NCBI RefSeq assembly: GCF_041381155.1
Contig: NC_091141.1
Location: 25,998,828-26,062,827, forward strand
DNA length: 64,000 bases
Direction of reading: 5' to 3'
DNA from: Argopecten irradians
Taxonomy: Eukaryota > Mollusca > Bivalvia > Pectinida > Pectinidae
The translations under genes were made by a program, and so were the position numbers. Shown here one piece after another: positions 35,817 to 49,200 of this stretch. How positions within the stretch are numbered: the stretch's first letter is position 1; each line of letters begins with the position of its first letter. The notes under the pieces are model-generated. The model ran no database searches and was not told the origin of the DNA. It saw only the letters and a list, made by a program, of their open reading frames with translations.

Positions 35817-37259
35817 TCCCAGCTAACAGAGTTACGTTCGTCCGACGTCATTTTCAGTCGGCTAGGTCGCAGTCGGATTTCTTATGTTTCGTCGACGTTG
35901 GACAAACGTCGACGTTTTTCTCTTGAAGATAAAGTAAATGCACGACGTTTAGCCAACGTTGGTTCAACCACTTAAAATTCTTAACGTCAGTTTCAAATGA
36001 TGAAACACTAATGTTGCCGAGACGATGGAGCAACGTTTGAAATATAACCGTTAAACACATTTTTTAGGGGCTATAATATTAACTTTTATAAAAATCTCTG
36101 TTTTAGAGACCTTTTAAATCTGTAACTAACCCCTATAATTAAACATCTCCAACACATACATATATACTAGTATATACTTCACAGATACCCCTGTGTACAA
36201 AACATACACAATACGCCTAACTCCCAAAGTGTTATCGGATTCTCATGGGAGGGGGTCAGTTTAGCGCCATAGTACAGCGAGCGCGGTTATCCTTTATCAA
36301 TTGTTTTATAGTGGGTGAGGCCACAGCAACATTTAAATTTCCTGCCGACAGAACAAGACTGCAGCTGACACAGTGCTCATCTGTGACGATCGTGAGTACT
36401 TTTGCATGTTGATTTTAGAAGTTTTAACTTCTATATCCTTATAATAATTATACACCTAATTGTACAGATATGTTTTAGGAATGTAATATGATAAATATAT
36501 TTGGTGGTGTTTATAGAAAGATGTTTTATAACCACCTAGTTTGCCTTGGTGAGTTTATCAACGTACATAAATTTATTGTAACAAAGCCTATGTATTATAC
36601 ATACCGTAGTACACTCAGTTTAAAATCACGACTTTTTTATATTGACACATAGGTTTATTTATATACAGAATTCCAAAATGGAGATGTCATTTGTATTTAC
36701 ATGTAATTATGTGTTGCTATACATTTATATTTTCCAGTTATATTTTACCGTTATTTGGTGATGCGTCTACGATTTAATTATCATGTGACTCTCAAAATGG
36801 CGGTTGCATGCAACTGTTGTACATACAGAAATGACACTTTCCTAAGTTATAATTATTATTATTGTACTTATGAATAACATCTTTCCATTTACAGTGGAAG
36901 AAGCGGATGACAGAAGCATTTCTGTGGGACAAGACAGTGACTCTTGAGTACAGCAGTGAATGAAGTTGTGGTGATACATTAAAAGCATTAAAACTTTTTT
37001 TGCTGTGTTTGTTATTATTTTCAATGGAAAATTAGGTCTATATACATATCTGATTAACGTTGGAAAGCCGTCGAAAGCAGTTACAACATGACGTTGGAAC
37101 AATGTCTGGCAATGTTATCAAAACGTCGGGATCCGACGTCTGGACAACGTAGATCTGTTGGACAAAAATACGTCGGTGAAATGTCATCATCTGACGTTGG
37201 GCCCACCTAGTGACATGCATTGGGCCAACGTCTGTCCGACGTGTTGCTACTAGCTGGGA
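35817..37259. mobile_element. 1.44-kb DNA transposon with TCCCAGCTA ends, TA target, inside a MITE
   Basis: The ends TCCCAGCTA and TAGCTGGGA are flanked by TA on both sides (35815-35816, 37260-37261). The subterminal parts are dense in ACGT-centred words such as GTCCGACGTCATT, CAACGTTGG, AAACGTCGACG and AACGTCGGGATCCGACG. The flanks read as family B MITE (...GTACTCTA | TATCTCATAGTAAAATTGG), and the uninterrupted copy at 11047 reads GGACTATCTCATCGTAAAAC. The middle holds two exon-like stretches: one ending in donor GTGAGT near 36391, and one after TTTACAG at about 36895 that ends in a stop and ATTAAA. The superfamily is not identified and no full transposase was seen. Confidence 0.7.
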
Positions 37260-37639
37260 TATCTCATAGTAAAATTGGAGGAAATAGCTAGACACATGTA
37301 ATTTGTACGCAGGTGTTCCGTTAAGGCCAGATTTCAATTAACACTCCTTCAACCTATATTAATTTGGATGCATTCCAAATGAAGAACAATGCATTTAGTA
37401 AATCGGGCCAGGTGTATAGAGGATGCAGCGAGCCTCCATTCCAAAACCAAATGAAATAATTAAAGGTTTTTTTTCAATTATTATTATCCGGATTAATTCA
37501 TAATGAATGCGTAAAAAAGTTCAAATGTCGTGTTTTAAGCTACTCGTGGAATGTAGCGAGAAATCCACTAAACCTCGTTCTTTTCGGGGCATATTGAAAA
37601 TCGGCTTTCCAATGTTTACAATCTTCTTCAGAACACGTG

Positions 37640-37745
37640 TTTGATACCCGCGCATTTCCCGCAAACTTGACAGCTTCCGGTCGGAAGTAAAGTTTGCGCA
37701 TGCGTATTTCATACGGAATTCCAACATGGCGAACTTGCGTCCGTT
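37640..37745. promoter_or_regulatory. Candidate shared promoter of THYN1 and LRRC56
   Basis: This CpG-rich island in AT-rich DNA lies between the two divergent genes. It contains the NRF1-type palindrome TTGCGCATGCGT (about 37694-37705), paired ETS-like sites in CTTCCGGTCGGAAG, CGCGCATTTCCCGC, and a YY1-like CCAACATGGCG near 37722. The motifs are visible; transcription start use is inferred. A short frame from the ATG in the last motif (MANLRPLQPHTN) is probably leader sequence. Confidence 0.5.
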
Positions 37746-37839
37746 GCAACCACATACAAATTAATAATTCCCAGTGAAGCGCTCTAACTTGGTCTGAAAC
37801 TATATTTGCAAGACGACAGTTATGTAGAATGATCAACTA

Positions 37840-40167
37840 TTTTCTTTGAATGTCTAAAGGGATGAATTCAGGTATTTTGAAAGTCAGAAAATCTACATAA
37901 AATTGACGTTGTTATGGAAGCCTCAGCAGTGTCACTTTCAGTGATATATTGATCAGTTGTTGTTTTGATACTGATATAATCATATAAAAATTATATCAAC
38001 AATGATCACCTATCAAAAAATGGTATTTCCATTTTAGAATTGATTCAATATCTAAAAGCATATACAAAAGGTACATGTCCTTCCAAATCTACAAATGCAC
38101 TGTACAACAGTATGAATTGTACACTTTGCAGGTGGTTGTACTTTACATGTTATTATACAAATGTGTACATTTGAGATTTTTTTATTAATAGTCGACATGT
38201 ATTGATAAAAAGTCGATTTCGTTATAAAAATAAGAACATTTATATATTGAAAATTAGTACCATATTTTTATTTATTTTAGTAAATTAAAGTTTAGTGAAC
38301 TCTATAAATACTAAATATATATATATATAGCCATTACGCTTAGATCAAGTATCATAGGACCTTATCATATTAAGATTCGATTGTCTGTGATAACATTCAT
38401 TAGATACTGTTATATGACAGAAGATAGCCAAATATTTCAGTAACCATTAATTATGCAATGTTTGAAGTCAATTTTATGGATTTATAACCGAGCCCAATTT
38501 TTTGTTTATTTCTTATTCATGTATTCACACTCTATTCTTGTCCCAAATCCCCATTCGAAAAGAAAGAAATTATACTTCCGTTACAGATATTCTGTTTTTG
38601 GTTAGCTGCTTATAATGGAAGCTGGTCCAATTCTCTTGACCGCTTATGTCCATATATGCTCTGTATATATAAGCTCTGTATATAATTATTGACTTGTGCA
38701 TCCAATTATATATATGTGTATTCATATAGGCAAACCAATATTTTTTGTGTATCCCCCCTTTTTTTACATATCCGTTGGAAGTTTAAAACCTAGGCATGTA
38801 CCTAGTAACTGTAGTCTGTAATCATGGTTAATAATTTAATGATCAATGTGGTAGTTAAGCCCTTTACTATCGCTTGACATCCTACACCTCTTCCAAAGTT
38901 CAATTTTCTCCTTGCATGCTCTGGTAATGAAGGTTAAGTAATTTGGTAGTAGAATCTGCTGATGGAATAGTTGTTGGACTTTTTCCTTGAGACTCACTCA
39001 CTCTATGTAAAATTGAAATAATTCTGAAATTTCTATGAGACATTTTGGAATTTTTATGAGTCTTTGGCTCGGGACTACCTCATAGATTTATCACTGCTGT
39101 AATCTGAGATTATATAACATAAGTCTGAAAAAATATGAATATAATGAGTTTCAGGGAGATATTCCAAAAATGCTATATAGGAATAGGATGCTATATAGCA
39201 AGACAGATAAAACCTGGAGCTTTTCAGTGTACAGTACAATATACATGTACACTGCAGTCTCCCAAAACATACGCCTTTCACTTCACACACACAGCTACTC
39301 CAACATGTTAGAGGTTCACACGACAAGATACTTTTTAACATTGTGTCATGTGACGCGTATCCACCCAATGTAATCAGGTGGAATAATACCTCATAAATGT
39401 GTAGGAGTAACACCCAGCATACTGCATACATAGTAACCTGTTCTTACATGACCCTGGCTGTCAATAGGACATTAAATTAATCAAACAAACAAAGTACAGT
39501 AAATATGTAGATGATCACTCTTCCTTTTGAGTTAGCCATAGTTCAGGGCTTTTATATGGGCTTTCTGGTTCTGATAATGGCCCTCATTCCCAATAAATAT
39601 TATTTCAAATTTTAGCCACATTCCCTATAAAGTGCAGTTTCTCCTTGAAATTGCCTTCCAAATTCCAAACTATTGTTCCCAAAAATTACTTTAAAGGACA
39701 CCTTTTCCAGTTCTATCTGACAAAAAGATACGATTTCCAGTTCTGTCTGAAAATTCCCTGCGGTTGCTGATAATGACACAGTTCAGCTTCACTTCATTGT
39801 TAGCATTATGTAGTCTGAAATAGGATTGTTAGTTTAGTTATTGCTCATTTTAATTACCTCATATTTTCTTCTTAGTTTACTTCATAAGGGTTTTAATGTT
39901 AAAAACAACAACAAAATGTTACGGTGACTCCTGAGGCTGTCCTGTTGTTCGCTTCCTGACCTAGATCAACAAGGCTAACAGACAAGAAAAAGTGACATGT
40001 GTAACTAAAGATTTGCCATAATTTTATTTTCTTTGGAAATGGAGATCCAATAATCGACCCAAAAAATGTCCTCCAAAAAAGCCTACTTTGTTGTTATATA
40101 ATTCTGATTAACTTTGACAGCTGGTAAACTGAAGTTAAATGTGATATATTTGTATCTATTCTTTAGA
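37840..40167. other. Non-coding stretch between promoter and LRRC56 exons
   Basis: No exon can be supported. Near 39430-39500 the sequence CCCTGGCTGTCAATAGGACATT followed by (CAAA)n resembles the 3' end of bivalve SINE/LINE-type repeats. A TA repeat lies near 38310-38330. Confidence 0.4.
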
Positions 40168-40203
40168 TAATCCCTGTGGACAAGGGGCTGAAAGTTAAAT
40201 CTG

Positions 40204-43200
40204 ATGGCTCTCACACAGGACACCCTGTGTTACAGGTAAGTTGACATCCGGTTTTAACAAGTTATGCTGCATTTTCAAACTTTGTTCTATATTGTTTATA
40301 ACTGTCTACATAATCACCAGTGCCAGCAAAAATTAAAACTGAAGTCTCTAAATATGGATATAGGTCAAATTCTCATTACATTGTAACTCTTTGTTTTTAC
40401 AGGCTACAAAACATGGCGTCTGACTTTGGAGCGCGACCAGTCAGTGCCCTTGCGAGGGGGGTACAGATTACTGAATTTAAGGATACTAGAGTGAACCCAG
40501 AGCCGATTGTATTGGAGGATAGCGATGTTCTGTTGGAGCAGTACCTCTCTCCCGGCAAACTGGTAACTTTTGTTTTAGCAGAAAAACTTAATCTTTTGAA
40601 ATCAGATAGTATTTTCATGCATTCTTTAGAATTCCAATGAATTATTCAACCAAGATATGATTTCCTCAAAAAAGAATTAAAAAAAAACATACTTATTCCT
40701 GTTAATTTATGTTGTATAATGTTTGACATAGATTGTACACATGTGTCATTGTATAATGTTTGACATAGATTGTACACATTTGTCATTCTGTTGTATAATG
40801 TTTGACATAGATTGTGTACTGTAATGTTTACATACATTGGTTCATTCTGTGAAATGTTTGACATCTCTGTGTATAATGTTTGACATAGATTGTACACATT
40901 GGTGTCATTCTGTTGTATAATGTTTGACATAGATTGTACATGTACATTGATGTCATTCTGTTGTATAATGTTTGACATAGATTGTACACATTGATGTCAT
41001 TCTGTTGTGTAATGTTTGACATAGATTGTACACATTGATGTCATTCTGTTGTATAATGTTTGACATAGATTGTACATGTTGATGTCATTCTGTTGTATAA
41101 TGTTTGACATAGATTGTACACATTGGTGTCATTCTGTTGTATAATGTTTGACATAGATTGTACACATTGATGTCATTCTGTTGTATAATGTTTGACATAG
41201 ATTGTACACATTGATGTCATTCTGTTGTATAATGTTTGACATAGATTGTACACATTGATGTCATTCTGTTGTGTAATGTTTGACATAGATTGTACACATT
41301 GATGTCATTCTGTTGTATAATGTTTGACATAGATTGTACACATTGATGTCATTCTGTTGTATAATGTTTGACATAGATTGTACACATTGATGTCATTCTG
41401 TTGTATAATGTTTGACATAGATTGTACACATTGATGTCATTCTGTTGTATAATGTTTGACATAGATTGTACACATTGATGTCATTCTGTTGTATAATGTT
41501 TGACATAGATTGTACACATTGATGTCATTCTGTTGTATAATGTTTGACATAGATTGTACACATTGGTGTCATTCTGTTGTATAATGTTTGACATAGATTG
41601 TACACATTGATGTCATTCTGTTGTATAATGTTTGACATAGATTGTACACATTGATGTCATTCTGTTGTATAATGTTTGACATAGATTGTACACATTGATG
41701 TCATTCTGTATAATGTTTACAATATGTAATTTGACATAGATTGTACACATTGATGTCATTCTGTTGTATAATGTTTGACATAGATTGTACACATGTTGAT
41801 GTCATTCTGTTGTGTATAATGTTTGACATAGATTGTACACATTGATGTCATTCTGTTGTGTAATGTTTGACATAGATTGTACACATTGATGTCATTCTGT
41901 TGTATAATGTTTGACATAGATTGACACATAGATTGTCACACATGTTTGATGTCATTCTGTTGTGTAATGTTTGACATAGATTGTACATGTTGATGTCATT
42001 CTGTTGTATAATGTTTGACATAGATTGTACACATTGATGTCATTCTGTTGTGTAATGTTTGACATAGATTGTACACATGTTGATGTCATTCTGTTGTATA
42101 ATGTTTGACATAGATTGTACACATTGATGTCATTCTGTTGTTGTATAATGTTTGACATAGATTGTACACATTGATGTCATTCTGTTGTGTAATGTTTGAC
42201 ATAGATTGTACACATTGATGTCATTCTGTTTGTATAATGTTTGACATAGATTGTACACATTGGTGTCATTCTGTTGTATAATGTTTGACATAGATTGTAC
42301 ACATTGATGTCATTCTGTTGTATAATGTTTGACATAGATTGTACACATTGATGTCATTCTGTTGTATAATGTTTGACATAGATTGTACACATTGATGTCA
42401 TTCTGTTGTATAATGTTTGACATAGATTGTACACATTGATGTCATTCTGTTGTATAATGTTTGACATAGATTGTACACATTGATGTCATTCTGTTGTATA
42501 ATGTTTGACATAGATTGTACACATTGATGTCATTCTGTTGTATAATGTTTGACATAGATTGTACACATTGGATGTCATTCTGTTGTATAATGTTTGACAT
42601 AGATTGTACACATTGATGTCATTCTGTTGTATAATGTTTGACATAGATTGTACACATTGATGTCATTCTGTTGTATAATGTTTGACATAGATTGTACACA
42701 TTGATGTCATTCTGTTGTATAATGTTTGACATAGATTGTACACATTGATGTCATTCTGTTGTATAATGTTTGACATAGATTGTACACATTGATGTCATTC
42801 TGTTTGTATAATGTTTGACATAGATTGTACATGTTGATGTCATTCTGTTGTATAATGTTTGACATAGATTGTACACATTGATGTCATTCTGTTGTGTAAT
42901 GTTTGACATAGATTGTACACATTTGATGTCATTCTGTTGTATAATGTTTGACATAGATTGTACACATTGATGTCATTCTGTTGTATAATGTTTGACATAG
43001 ATTGTACACATTGTCATTCTGTTGTATAATGTTTGACATAGATTGTACACATTGATGTCATTCTGTTGTATAATGTTTGACATAGATTGTACACATTGGT
43101 GTCATTCTGTTTGTATAATGTTTGACATAGATTGTACACATTGATGTCATTCTGTTGTATAATGTTTGACATAGATTGTACACATTGATGTCATTCTGTT

Positions 43201-46200
43201 GTATAATGTTTGACATAGATTGTACATGTTGATGTCATTCTGTTGTATAATGTTTGACATAGATTGTACACATTGATGTCATTCTGTTGTGTAATGTTTG
43301 ACATAGATTGTACATGTTGATGTCATTCTGTTGTATAATGTTTGACATAGATTGTACACATTGATGTCATTCTGTTGTATAATGTTTGACATAGATTGTA
43401 CACATTGATGTCATTCTGTTGTATAATGTTTGACATAGATTGTACACATTGATGTCATTCTGTTGTATAATGTTTGACATAGATTGTACACATTGATGTC
43501 ATTCTGTTGTATAATGTTTGACATAGATTGTACACATTGATGTCATTCTGTTGTATAATGTTTGACATAGATTGTACACATTGATGTCATTCTGTTGTAT
43601 AATGTTTGACATAGATTGTACACATTGATGTCATTCTGTTGTATAATGTTTGACATAGATTGTACACATTGATGTCATTCTGTTGTATAATGTTTGACAT
43701 AGATTGTACACATTGATGTCATTCTGTTGTATAATGTTTGACATAGATTGTACACATTGATGTCATTCTGTTGTATAATGTTTGACATAGATTGTCTTGT
43801 GTCATTCTGTTGTATAATGTTTGACATAGATTGTACACATTGATGTCATTCTGTTGTATAATGTTTGACATAGATTGTACACATTGATGTCATTCTGTTG
43901 TATAATGTTTGACATAGATTGTACACATTGATGTCATTCTGTTGTATAATGTTTGACATAGATTGTACACATTGATGTCATTCTGTTGTATAATGTTTGA
44001 CATAGATTGTACACATTGATGTCATTCTGTTGTATAATGTTTGACATAGATTGTACACATTGATGTCATTCTGTTGTGTAATGTTTGACATAGATTGTAC
44101 ACATTGATGTCATTCTGTTGTGTAATGTTTGACATAGATTGTACACATTGATGTCATTCTGTTGTATAATGTTTGACATAGATTGTAGACATTGATGTTG
44201 GTCATTCTGTTGTGTAATGTTTGACATAGATTGTACATGTTGATGTCATTCTGTTGTGTAATGTTTGACATAGATTGTACACATTGATGTCATTCTGTTG
44301 TGTAATGTTTGACATAGATTGTACACATTGGTGTCATTCTGTTGTATAATGTTTGACATAGATTGTACACATTGATGTCATTCTGTTGTATAATGTTTGA
44401 CATAGATTGTACACATTGATGTCATTCTGTTGTATAATGTTTGACATAGATTGTACATGTTGATGTCATTCTGTTGTATAATGTTTGACATAGATTGTAC
44501 ACATTGATGTCATTCTGTTGTATAATGTTTGACATAGATTGTACATGTTGATGTCATTCTGTTGTGTAATGTTTGACATAGATTGTACACATTGATGTCA
44601 TTCTGTTGTATAATGTTTGACATAGATTGTACACATTGATGTCATTCTGTTAATGTTTGACATAGATTGTACACATTGATGTCATTCTGTTGTATAATGT
44701 TTGACATAGATTGTACACATTGATGTCATTCTGTTGTATAATGTTTGACATAGATTGTACACATTGATGTCATTCTGTTGTATAATGTTTGACATAGATT
44801 GTACACATTGATGTCATTCTGTTGTATAATGTTTGACATAGATTGTACACATTGGATGTCATTCTGTTGTATAATGTTTGACATAGATTGTACATTGATG
44901 TCATTCTGTTGTATAAATGTTTGACATAGATTGTACACATTGATGTCATTCTGTTGTATAATGTTTGACATAGATTGTACACATTGATGTCATTCTGTTG
45001 TATAATGTTTGACATAGATTGTACACATTGATGTCATTCTGTTGTATAATGTTTGACATAGATTGTACACATTGATGTCATTCTGTTGTATAATGTTTGA
45101 CATAGATTGTACACATTGATGTCATTCTGTTGTATAATGTTTGACATAGATTGTACACATTGATGTCATTCTGTTGTATAATGTTTGACATAGATTGTAC
45201 ACATTGATGTCATTCTGTTGTATAATGTTTGACATAGATTGTACACATTGATGTCATTCTGTTGTATAATGTTTGACATAGATTGTACACATTGATGTCA
45301 TTCTGTTGTATAATGTTTGACATAGATTGTACACATTGATGTCATTCTGTTGTATAATGTTTGACATAGATTGTACACATTGATGTCATTCTGTTGTGTA
45401 ATGTTTGACATAGATTGTACATGTTGATGTCATTCTGTTGTATAATGTTTGACATAGATTGTACACATTGATGTCATTCTGTTGTATAATGTTTGACATA
45501 GATTGTACACATTGATGTCATTCTGTTGTATAATGTTTGACATAGATTGTATACACATTGATGTCATTCTGTTGTTGTATAATGTTTGACATAGATTGTA
45601 CACATTGATGTCATTCTGTTGTATAATGTTTGACATAGATTGTACACATTGATGTCATTCTGTTGTATAATGTTTGACATAGATTGTACACATTGATGTC
45701 ATTCTGTTGTATAATGTTTGACATAGATTGTACACATTGATGTCATTCTGTTGTGTAATGTTTGACATAGATTGTACATGTTAATGTCATTCTGTTGTGT
45801 ATAATGTTTGACATAGATTGTACACATTGATGTCATTCTGTTGTGTAATGTTTGACATAGATTGTACACATTGATGTCATTCTGTTGTATAATGTTTGAC
45901 ATAGATTGTACACATTGATGTCATTCTGTTGTATAATGTTTGACATAGATTGTACACATTGATGTCATTCTGTTGTATAATGTTTGACATAGATTGTACA
46001 CATTGATGTCATTCTGTTGTATAATGTTTGACATAGATTGTACACATTGATGTCATTCTGTTGTATAATGTTTGACATAGATTGTACACATTGATGTCAT
46101 TCTGTTGTATAATGTTTGACATAGATTGTACACATTGATGTCATTCTGTTGTGTAATGTTTGACATAGATTGTACACATTGATGTCATTCTGTTGTATAA

Positions 46201-49200
46201 TGTTTGACATAGATTGTACACATTGATGTCATTCTGTTGTGTAATGTTTGACATAGATTGTACACATTGATGTCATTCTGTTGTATAATGTTTGACATAG
46301 ATTGTACACATTGATGTCATTCTGTTGTATAATGTTTGACATAGATTGTACACATTGATGTCATTCTGTTGTGTAATGTTTGACATAGATTGTACACATT
46401 GATGTCATTTCTGTTGTATAATGTTTGACATAGATTGTACACATTGATGTCATTCTTTGTATAATGTTTCATAGATTGTACACATTGATGTCATTCTGTT
46501 GTATAATGTTTTGACATAGATTGTACACATTGATGTCATTCTGTTGTATAATGTTTGACATAGATTGTACACATTGATGTCATTCTGTTGTATAATGTTT
46601 GACATGAGCATAGATTGTATTTACAATTGATGTCATTCTGTTGTGTAATGTTTGACATAGATTGTACACATTGGTGTCATTCTGGTGTATAATGTTTGAC
46701 ATAGATTGTACACATTGGTGTCATTCTGTTGTGTATACATATTGACATATATTGTACATGTTGATGTCATTCTGTTGTATAATAGACATAGATTGTACAC
46801 ATTGGTGTATATATATATTATTATGTTATAGAAACTATTAACGGGAGTACAGAATCTAGAATCTGTGACCAGTCTGGAGCTGAAGGTGAATACCTCTGAC
46901 ACAAGTCTGGGCAATTTTGGATCACTGCTACCAAACCTGTCACAACTACGAATGTCCAACAGTGTTATTCCTTGTATCAGGTTAGTATCAACATTATTGA
47001 TAATACTATTGATTAGCTGTGAAAAAGGCTTCATATATTTTAGTTTTGCTGTGTGACACTGGGAGCCTGGTCTCAGCAGTAAATAAAACTAACTAAAGAT
47101 CCCTGGTGGGATGGTGCTCAGACTTTTGATTAGACCAAACAAATTATAGGTATGTTTCAGGTTATACGGCTTAAAAATAGGGTAAGCTGGCACAGATTTT
47201 TTTCCCCACTCCATTACTAATAAGTAATATTATTCAAGCTATAGGCAGGTAAGAATGATTTTTTCCTCATTATTGTGGTTTAACCTATCTACTAAATAAC
47301 ATCTTTCACTCTTTAGCTGTGGTTGTTTGAGGTGACAGCTATGACTTCACAATGAAATGCAGTTGGACAACCCCAACTGCATTTAGTAACATTTTAAAGT
47401 GGGGTTTCAGTGATAATGTAAGTATATTTCAATAAATCAATATGCTTATTAATTGACTTACTGATTAATATATTTAATAAGTTGTTCATTTATTTCAGGG
47501 ATCTTGGATCATCGTTGCGGTTGGTACAGGTGTTATGGATGTCACGCTGTTCTCTTGTAGAACTTGATGGTGCCTCATCCATGAGCAGTTTAAAGGAACT
47601 ATATCTATCCTACAATGAAATTTCAGACATTAGCCCACTCAGCATGTTAGATAAACTACAGATTCTAGATTTAGAAGGGTAAGTATATGATAATTTAGTT
47701 GTGCTATATAATCTACAAATCTTTGAGTCAGGCCCCAATATCTTGTTAGGTGGAACAAATGATAATGGCTTCATGCGATCAACAGAAAATGATGGAGATG
47801 CAGCACAGAAAAAACAAATTTATTATCAAAGAAGACTGAAGTGGAACTTAAGTGCATGTATATATAACTAGGTACATCATTGTTTCTCCCTAAAGTACAC
47901 TGTGATGTCATATACTCTCTCTATAATTTAAATTTGAAAGTTGACAAAATGGTTCTGTAGTGTATAATGCATTCTAAAATTAACTTTTTTGTAATTTATA
48001 ATAGAAGTTTTATCAATTACAATCACAGTGATTTTGAAGTGGTGAGATTTTTTTTGCAGCAATGGATTTGGTTAATAGACATTTGCTTTTCACTTTTATG
48101 AGTAAAATAAAGTAATGTATTATTATATATATTTTTTTCTAATTTTCAGGAATAATTTAGATGACATTTCACAGGTTCAGTATTTATCATTCTGCCATAA
48201 GCTGAGGAAGCTAACATTAGAAGCCAACCCACTCTGTGTTCACCCGGCCCCAGACAAAGAGGATGTAAGTCTTTTATCACCATTTTATGATTTTCTCAGC
48301 AAAATCCATCGAAGTTCACCTCATATAATTTATATATACAGGTGTATTCACTGAGAGTGTCAAGGGGGATTACTTTATTTCAAACTGCTTTAGGGTGTCA
48401 ACATGAATTATAGTAAATGAGAATTATGTATTTTACTTAAACAATGAAAAGTCTAAACTTTACAAATAGTTATTCATAGATACTTTATTGGTACAATCAG
48501 GTTAAGGGAAAGATTTTAAAGTTTAAATTCCCCAAATTTGCTATATTTTCTGTAGTATAGGCCACAAAAGTCGCACCTTTTTTACCTGGAAATCTTGATT
48601 ACAGTTTATACTCCATTTAGACTGCATAATGAAATTGACCAAAAGTGCACTAATAACAGCAAAACATATTTTTGATAATAGTTTGGCCCTAAATTACTCT
48701 AGCTGTTGACGGGCTGTAAAAAAAAAGAAAACAAACAAGTGAGGATAAACAATATTTGTTTATACTATATCCACTTCCTATGTCATTCAGTAATGATTAC
48801 ATTTACAGAAAACTTGCTAACAATTGTAATCAACTTTCTATTTTTCATTTTATTGCTTGAGTTTTAGCGCTTTCCTGAAAGTGATGTGCAGAAATGAATG
48901 AATGTCTCTTTGATATAGAGATGCATAATACATGTATATATGTAATAAAAGTAAAAAATCTATAAAAGTATTTAAAAGTGAACTATATTTTACTAAGTTT
49001 GATATGATTTGATCTAAATCTGTAAGATTTCAACTCTAATAGTAACAGATATGTACAGTAAAACCTTTGCTTGTTTTAGGCAAATTACGACTACAGATAT
49101 GAAGTGAAGAAAACCATACCTCATCTTGTGACTTTGGATGATGAGCCGTTAACAATGGAATCAGCGTCTAACAACCCCAAAAATGTGTTTGATGCTGACT

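Noticed and set aside
36842-37337. Minus-strand frames of 86-99 codons
   Set aside because: They fall in the TCCCAGCTA-ended transposon; the peptides are made of ACGT-word repeats and match no transposase I know.
40646-46810. Many minus-strand open frames up to about 80 codons (and 133 codons at the right edge) with a repeating MSNIIQQND peptide
   Set aside because: They are translations of the 44-bp satellite inside an intron. Unit length is not a multiple of 3 and each frame is closed regularly, so there is no sign of a real repeat protein.
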